Source of the DNA: Diplonema japonicum
Taxonomy: Eukaryota; Euglenozoa; Diplonemea; Diplonemida; Diplonemidae
NCBI GenBank assembly: GCA_964019335.1
Contig: OZ025660.1
Location: forward strand, 1-64,000
Reading direction: 5' to 3'
Length of the DNA: 64,000 nt
A program made the translations under genes and the position numbers. Numbering within the stretch: the stretch's first letter is position 1; every line of letters starts with the position of its first letter. Under the pieces are notes generated by a model, which had not been told where the DNA came from, did no database searches, and saw only the letters and a list, made by a program, of their open reading frames with translations. Below, one piece after another: positions 16,498 to 27,512 of this stretch.

Positions 16498-18090
16498 TTG
16501 TCTCCTTAACAGACAGCACCGGTGCCACCTCAGCCGGAGTCTGACCTCTGGCCATGATATTGCACACCTCGGTGAGCGCCGCCAGGGCCCCTACTTCCGT
16601 CACCACCATCCACCCGTCCTTCAGGTGTTGGGCGCTCAACCCCGTCGGCCCAGCCACTTTCCCCTTGTCAAAGTCCCGGACCATGCTCAGAACGTCGACG
16701 GCCGTGACGTCCTCGAAGGAGTCAGCCGGATTCAGTTCTAGCCCCGAGGGGTCAACCGATGCCTCAGGGTGGAGGCCCAGGAGCTTCTCGAAGGTCTCGG
16801 TGGAGTCCTCCGCCAACCCTCCCGCAGTCAGCGTTGGCTCTGGAGAAGCGCCCCGGACTCCCGACGTGCCTTTCCACCCCTGCGTCTGCCCAGGCAAGCC
16901 TTCGGAAGCATCAGGGGCAGCACCCACGACAGATAGGAGTTCTCCTGCTTCACCCTCACCAGTGCCGTCTTTAGCGCCAGACTCCACATCCCTTGGAGCG
17001 GGACGGGGATGTACTTCATGAGGCTCACCTTCCGGGTGGCCACCTCCTCCAGAGAAGGAAGTGCGTCCCGGCTAGGGGCCGCCTTCACGTCCACGGGTCC
17101 CCCAGGAGCGCTGTACCTGGCGATGCACCTGACGTGAGCCGCCTCCCGTGCGCCCACCACCGACCCACACACGCAGATCTTGAGGTCAAACTTCTTCAAC
17201 TCCTGTGGGAGTACCTCCTCGTCCAGCAGGTGGTCGTTCAAGTGGGACTTCAGCAGTTCCCACCCCAAGATCGCCGGGCCTCCCATGTGGGACGACCTCT
17301 CGCACCCCCTCACCGGGCACTGGAAGCTCCTGACCTTGCTGTCCAGTCGTGGGGCATCCTTTCATGTGGTGTCCGTTGGGCCTGATGGAGGACTCCGGCA
17401 TCAGGAGGTGGGCGAGGTCCAGGATGGCGGGCCTGATCCCCGAGGGGGCAAGCCTCGCCTCCACCGCCCAATCCACCAGGGTGGACTTTCCGCCCTCCGA
17501 GACCAACACAGGCCTGTAGTGGGATCCCGTGAAGCCAAGAACCACCGTATCCTCCGGTTCCCTCGCCTCCCCGAGCTTCAAGACTTGGGCGTCACCCCCG
17601 GTCACGACCACGACCGTCTTTTGCCAGACCTCCACCGCCGCCTGCAAAGGTGGTCCCCCCACTCCCCTTGCTTTGCCATGTAGTCGATGTAGGCCTCAAA
17701 ACCGATCGGATCCACAAAGCTCTCGAACCTGCCCCTGTTGTCCCTTATGTGGCTGACCACCCGACTCCTCACCTCTCCGTGTCGTTCCTTCTCCCCCAGC
17801 AGCACCACAGCCAGAGAGCGGAACAAGCAATCCCCTCCGCCCCCGGCATCCTCCTCCTTGGCACCCACCTCGTGCAGGATCGACTCCCTGGTGACAGACG
17901 AGCCCGATATCCCACGGACGAGGCGGGAGGGCTCCTTCTCGGGCCGGCAATTCACGCACCGCTCCTTGTTCCCCGCCGTGAACAGCACGCTGCACCCCCC
18001 CGGACGACGGCGACGACGGGCGACGGACGCAGCGGCAAACCCAGGCAGAGGCGGCAGGCACCAGCAGAACACGAACGACCAATAAAGTAA
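16498..18090 (-). pseudogene. Decayed OTU-RT retroelement, second family
   Basis: Frames that shift several times together follow the N-terminal half of the OTU-RT polyprotein. From the right: a Cys-rich segment, OTU motifs GGDCLFRSL (about 17820) and later GSHYRPVL (about 17520), a stretch with DALPSLEEVATRKVSLMKYI parallel to LPSLEAIAAMNVTT of the intact element, LPKACLGRRRGG parallel to LPKACLWKKRGG, and GPTGLSAQHLKD parallel to GPTGLRAQHIKD. It ends at the start of the RT domain. Similarity is clear in protein motifs but not in DNA, so it is an older or different family. Frameshifts near 17190, 17650 and 16900 make it inactive. Confidence 0.75.
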
Positions 18091-18624
18091 AACTGTAGCT
18101 TTAGAATCGCTGGTTAATTGGAAATGCCTCAAGTTCCCTACCTTTTCTCCTTCAAAGCCACACACTTCTTGTAACATCCCTGGTTACAAGTACCCTTAAT
18201 TCCGTATAAGGTCGATATATTGATAGGTTGTCCTCGTTTGCCAACCATTGTATAAAAGACTAGTTTTCATTTGTGAGTAGTTGTTTTAGACAAAAAAAAT
18301 AGATAAAATCCCAATAACGTCGGATCAGCTACCTTTGGAACGTCCACATATTTCCGCTATTCTATTCCATTTTAGAGGAGATGCACTTTTCTAGTAAGCT
18401 AGTTTGGATCACGTTAACAATGATTGTATATATAAAGGGCTCTTCTGTGAGGGCATGTGTCAACCCCACATGCACACGAACTGCTTTTAATATGCTAAAA
18501 TCTCATCCCTGCCCACTTCGACCGCTGCTTTATCCAGTTTATGTATTGTTGCATTCCAGAAGGAGGTGCTTCACGACTTCAATTAGCTTGCAGCTCCTGT
18601 TCTTCCCTTCGACCCTTCCATCCA
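18091..18624. other. A/T-rich spacer
   Basis: Unremarkable sequence of lower GC than its neighbours. A short open frame on the + strand (18381-18632) has no recognisable features and I do not support it as a gene. Confidence 0.5.
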
Positions 18625-18789
18625 TCACCTAGATGCGGTAAATGAAGTTGTTGCAGCTTTGGTCCCGTTCTCCTGCTCCACCACGAACTGCTTCACGTCC
18701 CCCACGAAGGTGAGGGGGCATGTCTGGGCAACAGCCGTCCCGACGAGGGACCCGAGCAGCAGGACACATGCAGCAATCGCGCGTGACAT
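18625..18789 (-). CDS. Very small secreted ORF or signal-peptide exon
   Basis: 54 codons from ATG 18789 to TGA. MSRAIAACVLLLGSLVGTAVAQ is a convincing signal peptide with an Ala-x-Ala-Gln cleavage site. It is followed by about 32 residues beginning TCPLTFVGDVKQFVVEQ. The codons for the last residues read CTAG-GTGATGG, a plausible 5' splice site, so this may be a first exon rather than a complete peptide. GC-rich codon use matches the host genes. The pogo-like transposon sits 74 bases upstream and may have replaced its promoter region. Confidence 0.5.
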   Translation of the reverse strand: MSRAIAACVLLLGSLVGTAVAQTCPLTFVGDVKQFVVEQENGTKAATTSFTASR

Positions 18790-18863
18790 TTCCAAGAAGA
18801 GTGTTTAAATTAATAGAAAAATAAACCTGTGTGAAATATTTATCAGACAAAAGAAAGTAACTA

Positions 18864-20493
18864 CTGTAAAACGAAAAACCCCCGGACGGAAAAATGTCCG
18901 AGTTTTTTTGGCGTCCAGGAATTTTTCCGTCCGGGAATTTTTTTTAGGTAAGGCCGTCAGGGGGCCTGGTCCACTACCACCTACATACTGGCCTGGGCTG
19001 CAAACGGCAACCGCGCGAAGAAACCCCCAGGGTTCCCTTTCTGCATCTTTGTCCTCCCTTGCTGCCCTGAGGCAATCAACTTGTCGAGCCTTCGTGTGGC
19101 CTACTACCTTTCTTAATAGATGATTTACAGCTGCGTTCAACCCAATATCCATCGGTTGAACCATGTAGGTGAGCCCAGGGGGACAAAAGCAATGTGCACG
19201 TTTGCGCCTGCGAACAACTCTACGAACCCATAGGCATAGGTCGTGTGAGAGTTGTGGTCGCCGACAAGCAGCAGAATCGGCCCGTTCGGCAAAACCATGG
19301 GAATCGATGATTTATAGCAAAAAGGAAGAAACAGCTCCGTAACCCAGATACCGAGTATCATAATTAGCAATGATTGGGCGATGCCGTTAGGCTCCATTCG
19401 GTGGGCGGGTGCTTGACCGGGGCACGGATAATCCCTGCCGATTGCGTTTCCGCTTTGCCTTTGTATTTAACCATCCAGCCAAGGAAACAGCCAGCTGTTT
19501 GGTTATAGCCCGTTTTGTCCCCCAAGCCACGGACTTTTACGACCTTAGCACCCCTTTTTGTTTTGGTTTTTAACCCCGTATTCCAGACCAATTCCGGCCT
19601 TACTTTATGGGTGTCGATTATGGACCTGAATTCCATGGTGAAACAGCGTGCCTTCTCGTTGTCCTTCTCGTTTCCGGGCTTTCCGGAGGTGGCTTGCGGC
19701 TTTTGTCTTTCTTGCTACAAAATTTTGTCAGCCTAGCCAGTGGAAAAGGACAGTGCCCCACCAAAGTCTACCAGGTCTGTCTTTCGGGCTGGATTGGCGC
19801 ACAGCAGCCCTTCTACATAGGTGCATATTTGTTGTGCTGGGATAGGCTCACCAAGCCCGTTTACCTATCGACTCAAGCAAAAACCTTTCAGCCCCCGAAG
19901 GATGCTAAATCCTGTATTGGGCGATACGCAGCTATCACGGCGTCGTGGCGGCCAGGGTGTGGTAGGGTGGAATAGCAACGTCCAGTATTTCCGTCGAAGA
20001 AACCGGGGGCTCTGTTGAACCTGTTGCTGCCGTCTTCTGACCGAGGCAGAGGCCGCCAAGCTGCTTTCGGGGGTTTGTACTGGCCCGGTGTAAGGAGTTT
20101 ATCTCGGGGGTGAGCTGGCCGGGGGTGTCAGCACCAAAGTTGGGCCCCTCACAAGCCAGCTGCTCAACGTGCCTTGGGTAGTCGAACTGGTCAATCTGAC
20201 GAAAGAAGTACGGGTTTATGAGAAGTTAAAGATCCCGTGGGTGCTGTTTGTTGGTGCATTGAAAGGGGAAGAAAAATTCAAACTGCCACGCAGGGTGACA
20301 TTTTGGCTCTGCACAAGGAATAAAGCCCTTCCAGGCAAGTGGTGGGAGCTGCTACCCCCCCTTAAGTAAAAAAACTTCTTCTCAGAAAAACTCCCGGACG
20401 GAAAAATGTCCGGGTTTTTTTGGTCCGGGAGTTTTTCCGCCCGGGAGTTTTTCTGTCCGAGAATTTTTCCGTCCGACATTATTCGTTTTACAG
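18864..20493 (-). mobile_element. pogo/Tigger-like DNA transposon, decayed
   Basis: The 12-bp termini CTGTAAAACGAA (18864-18875) and TTCGTTTTACAG (20482-20493) are perfect inverted repeats flanked by TA on both sides (18862-18863, 20494-20495), as expected for Tc1/mariner-superfamily insertion. Inside each end lies a GC hairpin block with CCCGGACGGAAAAATGTCCG repeats (about 18879-18945 and 20390-20478). Length 1630 bp. Minus-strand frames resemble a pogo-type DDE transposase: ELVWNTG near 19580, GPILLLVGDHNSHTT near 19260, and QPMDIGLNAAVNHLL near 19140. They lie in different frames. Confidence 0.8.
18990..19640 (-). pseudogene. pogo-like DDE transposase remains
   Basis: Two main frames survive. 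The first (19640-19364) has the strand ELVWNTGLKTKTKRGAKVV, where pogo-type enzymes usually carry the first catalytic Asp; that motif seems degraded. The second (about 19400-19140) holds ILLLVGDHNSH, the second catalytic Asp context, and then HIAFVPLGSPTW. A shift then leads to QPMDIGLNAAVNHLLRKVV, matching the usual 'QPLDVG' third motif. An N-terminal DNA-binding region is not recognisable. It is not functional. Confidence 0.65.
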
Positions 20494-20533
20494 TATTTAA
20501 ATAAAAATTAAATAATAAAGACCACCTCGTGCA

Positions 20534-20707
20534 TCAGGTTGTAAAAGAACGGGGTCTTGGGCGAATGGGGGTGGGGGCTTGAAGGGAAATGAAGAAAGAA
20601 CCAATATACCTCCTAGCTCCCATGTGTGCCAGATCTTCTTCATCAGTCCATGCAATCTCCTCGCTTTCTGCTGTAGAAGCAAGAGAAGCAATAAGAACCA
20701 ATTTCAT
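20534..20707 (-). CDS. Doubtful short secreted ORF
   Basis: 57 codons from ATG 20707. The start MKLVLIASLASTAESEEIAW could be a signal peptide, followed by an acidic stretch and a Pro/Arg tail. The DNA also reads TTGCTTCTCTTGCTTCTACAG, which looks like an intron 3' end, and AGGAG-GTATAT, which looks like a donor, so the frame may instead be part of a spliced transcript. Base composition is more A/T-rich than the confident genes. It lies just downstream of the ankyrin gene and could be its 3' UTR. Confidence 0.25.
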   Translation of the reverse strand: MKLVLIASLASTAESEEIAWTDEEDLAHMGARRYIGSFFISLQAPTPIRPRPRSFTT

Positions 20708-20726
20708 AAGACACACAGAAGAAAGG

Positions 20727-23191
20727 TCACTGTCCCTCCCCCTTCAGAGCATCCAAGTATGAGACAGAAGGGCTTGCCTCCCTCCCCTCAAAGGGTAAAC
20801 AGGGATCCTTCCGCAAACCCGACAACCCATTGCTGTGACGGTGTTTCGCCTTGCGTTTCTTGAAGTGGCCTTCCGGTCTTGTGCCCACCTTTCCACAACA
20901 ACGGGACGTCTTGAAGTGCAGCAAGGGTATGTCCTCGTCAGACGAGGATGCCTTGCACACACCTTTCACCGCCACAACTGCACTAGGACAGCTGTCCGAA
21001 GAAACAAGATGAGAACAAACCTCGCCGCTATCGTCCTTCGCATCAGGGTCCGCTCCGTGCGACATGAGGAGGGACACCATTTCCCTTTCACGATGGAGAT
21101 CGGAAGTAAAGTTCTGTCGCTGCCCGTTCTTCATGACAGTCACAGAGCATGAACCCCCAATACCACATCGATTCCCGAGCTGCTTCGCCAATGTGTCTGA
21201 AACAGTGTGGAGAGGGGTCCTGCCTGCATTGTCCCTTGCATTCACGTTGGGGCGGGCAACAAGTAAGGACTCCAAGATGAAAGAGTTGCGTTCCCGAACA
21301 GCCATGTGAAGAGGCGTTCTACCCCCTTTGTCTTTTACATCCACATCGGGAGAGGCTTCTTCCAAGAGACAAACAACAAGATCTACTAAACCAGCACCGA
21401 CAAAAATGTGGAGAGGAGTCAGTCCCTTGTTGTTCCTCACGTTCACATCAGCACCACTACGCAGAATGAGGGAAGCAACGAAGGGGTTCCTGACAAGATG
21501 AAGTGCCGTGTTGCCTTCGTTGTCTTGTGCGTTCACACCGGAGGGAGCCGCAAGCATGTTTCGAACAATATCAAAACTGCCATCAAGAACAGCAAAATGG
21601 ATGGGAGTCCGTCCCTCGTTGTTCTTCAGCCCCACATCAGCACCATGACGGAGAAGGGGCGGTTTTGCCATCCATCTCAGAGACAACAGTCAACACAAAG
21701 ACAAGATGAAGTGCCGCGTTGCCTTCATTGTCTTGTGCGTTCACATCAGGAGAGGCCGCGAGAAAACTTTGCATGGCATCAAGATCAAGAGAATAAAAAA
21801 CAAAAAGATGGAGTGGGGTCTGTTTCTTCTTCTTGTTTCTCAGACTTCAGGTTAGGATGGTGCCGCAACAAACAGGGTATGATCCCAGAGGGGTCATGAG
21901 CACTTGGAACAAGATGAAGCGCCGTGTTGGCCCTCATTGTCTTGAACATCCACATCGGGAGAGGCCGCAAGCACGCTCCTAATAATGCCACCAACACCGG
22001 TAAGGACAGAATGATCATTCTTATTTTTCAGGTTCACATCCGCACCGTGCCGCAACAAGACTGCCATGTGATGATGAAAGGACGGTTCGCAGTTCAGATG
22101 ATTGGTCACTGCTACATGGCATGCTGTGTTGCCCTTCTCATCTTGTGCATTCACATCACAAGAGGCTTCGAGCAAGAGTTCAGCGATTCTTGTATTTCTA
22201 GTAAAGTGAAGAGGTGTTTCGTTTTCACAGGTTTTTGCATTCACATCCGCACCCAATGCGAGCAAAGACGAGACAACACCGATGTGGCCATGCTTCGAGG
22301 CACTGTGAAGGGGTGTCCACCTATTGCCGTCCACACAGTTGACAGCTGCACCATGTTGCAGGAGGAGGGATGCTGCTTCGGGACTCGTGACATAATGAAG
22401 GGGACGGACTCCGTTATAGTCACACAGGTTCGGATCAGCAGACTTCTCGAGAAGCAAGGCGATGATACTAATGTAGCCCTGTCGCGTTGCTATTATGAGA
22501 GGAGTATCGCCGCCATACTCATTCAGGTTCACCACTGCACCAGCCTCGAGGAACATCGAGATGATTTCGGTGTTGCCCAACTCCACAGCTTTATGGAATG
22601 GAGAGCCGTAACTGTCAGCTATGCTAACACCATTCGACAGTAGGAACTGAATCATTGCAACCTGCTGACTATTCACTGCTTCGCAGAGCGTAATGCACAT
22701 GTCTGCACCAGCAGCCAGAAGGAAATCAACACACTTAATGAAGCCCCGATGGGACATTTTGCTAACCAGGTTGAGCTTCTGACAAGCATTGCACATCCCT
22801 GCCTCCATCATCGTGGCCAGCACTTCACATAGTTTCTTGTCCAAGTCCTGCCGGCCCCAACAGTGAGGTCTGCGTCTTCTCCAGATTTGTGATCAGCGAG
22901 GGACATTACACCCTTGCCTGCCCAACCCAACTCTTTCAGATGATGAAGTGCCACCTCTTCCTTGTTCAAGACCAGCTGCAGCTCACTCTGATCCTCAAAG
23001 GGAAGATCCCCAACGAGCCTGCCGTCATTGTCACCGAACACCTCCCCTTCAAAGGAGAGGTCGAAGGCGCTGATGCACATCCCGTACTGCGACGCCACCC
23101 TTTCCTTCAAGCCCGCCAAGCTCTCCATCGGGCCTACCTCCACTTCCATCCACTCACCTCCAGGGTGTTGCACCAACAGCTCAACTGACAT
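20727..23191 (-). pseudogene. Ubiquitin-like plus ankyrin-repeat protein, frameshifted
   Basis: ATG 23191 opens a ubiquitin-like N-terminus of about 80 residues (MSVELLVQHPGGEWMEVEVG ... QSELQLVLNKEE). A linker leads to about 15 ankyrin repeats with typical cores such as GDTPLIIATRQGYISIIALLL, RWTPLHSASKHGHIGVVSSL and GRTPLHMAVRERNSFILESL, down to the stop at 20727. The frame shifts at about 22845, about 21950 and again between 21690 and 21785. Repeats resume cleanly in the new frame after each shift. Either the gene is a young pseudogene or the assembly has indel errors. The intact product would be a cytosolic adaptor; a link to ubiquitin signalling is inference from domain content. Confidence 0.75.
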
Positions 23192-23220
23192 CTTATTCTT
23201 TTTTCCCTTTGTCTTACTTT

Positions 23221-23242
23221 TGTTATTATTATTATTATTACT
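23221..23242. repeat. (ATT)n microsatellite
   Basis: About six ATT units lie in the 5' flank of the ankyrin gene, next to T-rich sequence. Confidence 0.9.
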
Positions 23243-23316
23243 AAACTATTTAACCAGGGGTTTCAAAGGTAGGAGTATATTCGGTTTCCTTTTTTGTTTC
23301 TAACCAAAGGCTTGTT

Positions 23317-26300
23317 GTGAAAAAAAAAAAAAAACTATTCTTTTAAGGTATGCGTTTTTGCGCTCACCGGCCGCGCTGTACTTAGTCCCCGTTGTCCCCG
23401 TTCTGGGGGCTCTGGCGGGTTCCTACTGCGGTGGTAAAACTGCGGGGCAGCCTTGTCGGGGTCTGTGACAGGTACGTGTCACGCAAGCCTTCGATGCTGC
23501 TCATGGTTCGCTCCGGGAGTACTGGCCTCCTGTCATACCCGTGTGTGGTCGGTCCTCCTATACAGCGCAGGGAGTTGACGCGATCCACTCGCGCTGCTGG
23601 GAACGCCGTCCTTCTGCCATCAGCGTGGTACAGGTCCTGGACACGTCTCAGCACATACCTCAGCCTTCTTGCCTTGACGCCCAGGTCCTCCACCTTGCCC
23701 ACTTCCCCGCCGTCGTCTAGCGGCAGCTCCGACTCCAGCTCAAGTCGAGGGCAAGCTCCAGCGTCGTAACCGTCGTGTGCCGTCCAGGGGCGTCATCCCA
23801 CAGCAAGCCACTCAGCCACTTCAGCCCCGGCCCCAGCAGCCTGTCCATCACCTTCCCCGATGCTCCCAGCCCACGTAATTCGGCCACCGTCGGCGTCGGG
23901 TGTGCTCTTCCCGTCACGACCACCCGCCACGGGTACGTCTGCGTCTGCAATGCGCGGTTCGCTTCCACCGCCGCATCCCTCAGCGTGACCACCTCCAGCA
24001 GGTACCTTTGCACCAACAGGGCCCTCGGCTTGTCTTGGCATCCCCTGGGCACTATCCCGTGGAGCGCCGTCGCGTTCGGCATGGTCGCCGGGTCGAGGCT
24101 CGCATACTCTGCCTTGCCCCGCACCGCATCTCCGAGTTCGCATCGCCAGAGGGCGTGCTCCAGCACCTCGGTGTAGCTGCCGTAACGCTCCCCACACACG
24201 TCACAGAGGTGCTGCAGCGGGTTGTCCGGCCCCTCCGCCACTCCCCGCACCGCAGGGTACACCGCAAACACTGCCCCAGCAATCAGCCTCCTCAACCTGT
24301 ACGCCGCCATCGGGTTGTTCGCGAGCGCCCTCCACCACCCGTTCGTGACCGGGTCGGCCCCCTCCGGCATGCCGCTGTAGGAGGCCCTCCCTTCTGCTTG
24401 CTCCGCTGCTGTCATGGCCCGTGCCACTTGGCGGATCTCGTGCTTGCGTTCCCGCTCGGTCGCTACTCAGCCCCTCCACAAAACTCCAGCTCTTCCCGAT
24501 CGCCGGCAGCCATCGTCTCACTAGGGTTCCCACTGGTCCCTGGGCTTCCACGTCGCTCTGCAGGTACAGGGCGGCACACCTTCCCATCCGGTCCCACAGC
24601 TCTGCATCCGACCTACCAACCTTCACCACCGTGCACAACAGTCGATAAAGCGTCACCACCAGCGGGTCCGTCGTGTGCCCCGGCAGCAAGATGTTCGCTA
24701 CAGCACACGGTGAGCGCATCTTGAACTTCGGTCCCCAGAGGCATGTCGCAACTCTCGACCGGATTGTGCCTGCATCCACTTTCGAGGGGGGGGCATACGC
24801 AACACCGTAGAGGCAAGAGGGGAGGATGGAGCTGGAGATGATCCTTGCCTTCTGTGAGAATCCCAACGGCATGGCAGCCAGCCTTCCGCACGCCCGTTCC
24901 ATTCCTACAAGGGGCTTGGCCCTGTGCTCGCCGTCCATGCAAACCTTGATGCCCAGGGCGCTGATCTCCGTCTTGGCCGCAAGCACTTCCCGCCCGCATT
25001 TCACCGACCCGGACCCTTCTGTAGAGAACATGTCCGTCTTCTTCAGGTTGAGACTCATCCCCGTTAGCAGAGAGAACTCGCCTACCCCCGCTGCCGCCTT
25101 CTCCAGTGCGCTGAGCAGAGCTGCAATCAGGTACACGTCATCTGCGTACGACAGGGAATCTGCCCCGGGCACCTCCGCCATGATCGCCCTCACCATCACC
25201 CCCACCAGCGCGTTCACCATCACCACCGAGATCGGGCACCCCTGCAAAATGCCGTTCGATGTGGCGAACTCATCACCCACCCCTGTCGGGTACTTGAACC
25301 TCCGCCTGAGGGACTCGTACATCGTCGTCAGCGGCCGCAGTATGTTCTGATGTAGCCCCAGGTCCCCCATCAGTCCAAGCGCCACCTCCCGCGGGATGCG
25401 GTCGAAGCACTTGACAAAGTCCAGTGCGAGACCGTGCATCGGTGTGCCCGACAGCAGGGCTTCCTCGAGTTGCGTCGTCAGCTCCAGCAGACCTGAAACC
25501 GTGCTGTGACGTGTGCGCCCACGACTCCTGCCAGACCAAGATGCGCCTCATCCTCGTCGTCGCCCACAGCCTGTACACAGCGCTGGTGACCGTGATCGGC
25601 CGATGGTTCAGCGGGGATCTGTCCTCACCCTTGGGTATCAGGGAGACGAGTGCCGTCAGTAGCGCCTCCGGCCATTCGCCGGTCTCCTCGATGATGTTGA
25701 AGAGCTGCGCCCACCTCTCCAGCAGCGCGTCAGGTATAGCCTTCAGCTCCGCGATCCTCCAGCCGTCCACACCCGGGGTTCCTCTCGCCGGCCTACTGTT
25801 CAGCACCTCCCTGAGGTCGCCACCCGTGATCGGTTCCAGTTCCATGGGGTGCCCGTCGACATACTTGCCATACCTCTCCTTGAAGGCAGCGTAGGAGGGC
25901 CGGTCGCTCTTGTTCGGGTACAGGTGGAAGACAGAGGCCCACGCCCCCCTCATCAGTGCGTCGATCTCCTCCAGATCTACCGTCAACCTACTGTCCTCTT
26001 TCGCAACTGCCAGTGTGTGGGCTTCCTTGTTCCCCTTGACGTACGCCACGATACGCCGTCTGTCGTCACGGAAATCAGCCGCCACCCGCTTCCTGTATCT
26101 TGCCTCGTTCTCCAGACGTTGCTGCTTCACCGTTTCCATGTCACCCTGGTCCGCCGCAGCCTCCAGCTCCTGCAGTCCCACCAGCGCGGCTTCCAGGCTG
26201 GGTCCTCGTAGGAGATCTTCGTCCGGCACGACCGCGAGGCGCATCTTCCCGGCCAGCTTCACGATGTTCTTCCACGTCCCATGCAGCATCGCCGGCAGCG

Positions 26301-26735
26301 TTCCTGGTCCACCCCGCAGCAGCGCCTCGTTCAGCCCGATCCTGAGAGCCTGAATCTTCCTCTTCAGGTTGCCGTGCATCGTCTGGTCCCGCGCGGCCGC
26401 CCCTCCTGACGTCCCAGTCGACTTCGCCGCCACCATCTTCTCCGACAGCTCCCGTGGTTCCCCCCTGCCTACGAACGGCTTCACATTCGTCACCCCGGCG
26501 GCGGACAGCATGTACCGCTCGGTTGCGCAGCTCAGCACGGTGTAGAGGCCTCCCACGTCCCTGTCGTCGGCAGCATGACGGAGCACGTCGTCGTCAGCAA
26601 GCCCTTGGTCAAGCTCAGTGTCAGGCGTTACCGCTCCCACCGGTAGTTCCCTCGGGAGGAAAAACCGCTTTGTCCGTTTCTTGAGCGTCGGTGTGAAGAG
26701 CTCAACAGAAAGGCACAGATGCTCCCCAGTCCTTA
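23317..26735 (-). mobile_element. Non-LTR retroelement family F, 5'-truncated and decayed
   Basis: RT-bearing element on the minus strand. Its 3' end reads CTTAAAAGAATAG followed by a run of about 15 T on the sense strand (23321-23335). The same 3' end, with a T-run of about 23, occurs in a second short copy immediately upstream (26736-26930). No endonuclease domain is seen at the 5' side; the element starts abruptly next to the poly(T) of the second copy, so it is 5'-truncated. Confidence 0.75.
23382..26715 (-). pseudogene. Family F RT polyprotein, frameshifted
   Basis: At least four successive frames make up one ORF2-like protein. Frame 1 (about 26715-25400) has a basic coiled N-terminus, then RT motifs ARGTPGVDGWRIAELK, LVSLIPKGEDRSPLNHRPI and QHGFRS. 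Frame 2 (25439-24430) continues with ALDFVKCFDRIPREVAL, GILQGCPISVVMVNALVG and SLSYADDVYLIA, the RT catalytic box. Frame 3 (24427-23717) carries a CCHC-type finger CDVCGERYGSYTEVLEHALWRC. Frame 4 (23702-23382) ends in SPQNGDNGD. I see no RNase H. The family cannot be assigned to a named clade by eye. Confidence 0.75.
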
Positions 26736-26930
26736 AAAAAAAAAAAAAAAAAAAAAACTATTCTTTTAAGGTATGCGTTTTTGCGCTCACCGGCCGAGCT
26801 GCGCTTAGTCCCCGTTGTCCCCGTTCTGGGGGCTCTGGCGGGCTCCTACTGCAGTGGTCAAACTGCGGGGCAGCCTTGTCGGAGTCTGCGACAGGTACCT
26901 GTCCCGCAAGCCTTCGATGCTACTCACGGT
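26736..26930 (-). mobile_element. Short 3' end copy of family F
   Basis: About 195 bp match the 3' terminus of the neighbouring F element (23321-23512), including the last about 40 codons and the poly(T) end. Differences are scattered substitutions. This looks like an extreme 5' truncation. Confidence 0.8.
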
Positions 26931-26980
26931 TACTACATGTGAGATGGTCCCGGTTCCTTCTGAAGGGCTTGTGAAAAAAG

Positions 26981-27053
26981 TACACATGGTCGGGATTGAA
27001 CCGACGATCTCTCGCGTGTGGGGCGAGCGTCCTAACCACTAGACGACACGTGC
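26981..27053 (-). tRNA. tRNA-Val (anticodon CAC), atypical position 33
   Basis: 73 bases fold fully: acceptor GCACGTG/CATGTGT (two G-U pairs), D-arm GTCT-AGTGGTTA-GGAC, anticodon arm CTCGC-CCCACAC-GCGAG, T-arm GTCGG-TTCAATC-CCGAC, discriminator A. The loop gives anticodon CAC. A T6 terminator follows one base after the 3' end. Position 33 is C where U is almost universal in elongator tRNAs, so either it is a variant or a decaying gene. The insertion boundary of a retrotransposon lies immediately 5' of its first base. Confidence 0.85.
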
Positions 27054-27059
27054 TGCGAT
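27054..27059. repeat. Target-site duplication at tRNA-Val, 3' side of copy I
   Basis: The sense-strand bases ATCGCA lie between the poly(A) tail of copy I and base 1 of tRNA-Val. The same bases, after an A-run, lie at 34678-34683 at the 5' end of copy I. The A-run makes the true length ambiguous (6 to about 14 bp). Confidence 0.8.
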
Positions 27060-27512
27060 TTTTTTTTTTTTTTTTTCAAAATACCAATGCAGGGCCGCCA
27101 TGGAGAGCAACACCTGAGAAAAGGGAAAAAAAAGGTGAAGGGAAACCATGGGGAAATAGGGAGGGCAATGGACCAGGCTTCTGCAAGCAGGAGGAGCCCT
27201 GGTCCCCCACCAACCCGTGCTCTGCTTTGGGACAGCCGAAGAGGGCTGAATTACATTATTCCCTCAGTCAAGTGAGAGAAAAACGGGGGCCTACCTTCCA
27301 GCTGGATGTCCTTCTTTGGCTGGAACCTCCGGCGGAAAGCCCCCCAGGGAGGTATTGCTCCTATTGAGCGAATCATTGGTGAGTGTGAAAATAAAATAAA
27401 AAGGGGAAATGGGAAACAGTGAGAGGAAGGTGAAGGAAGGGAAAGGAAGGGAAGGAAGGGAAAGGAAAGTGGAAAACACAACATTTCACTTTACACACAC
27501 GCGGGCGATCCC

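Noticed and set aside
18381-18632. + strand ORF of 83 codons
   Set aside because: No domain, signal or codon pattern; it overlaps the end of a better-supported minus-strand ORF.
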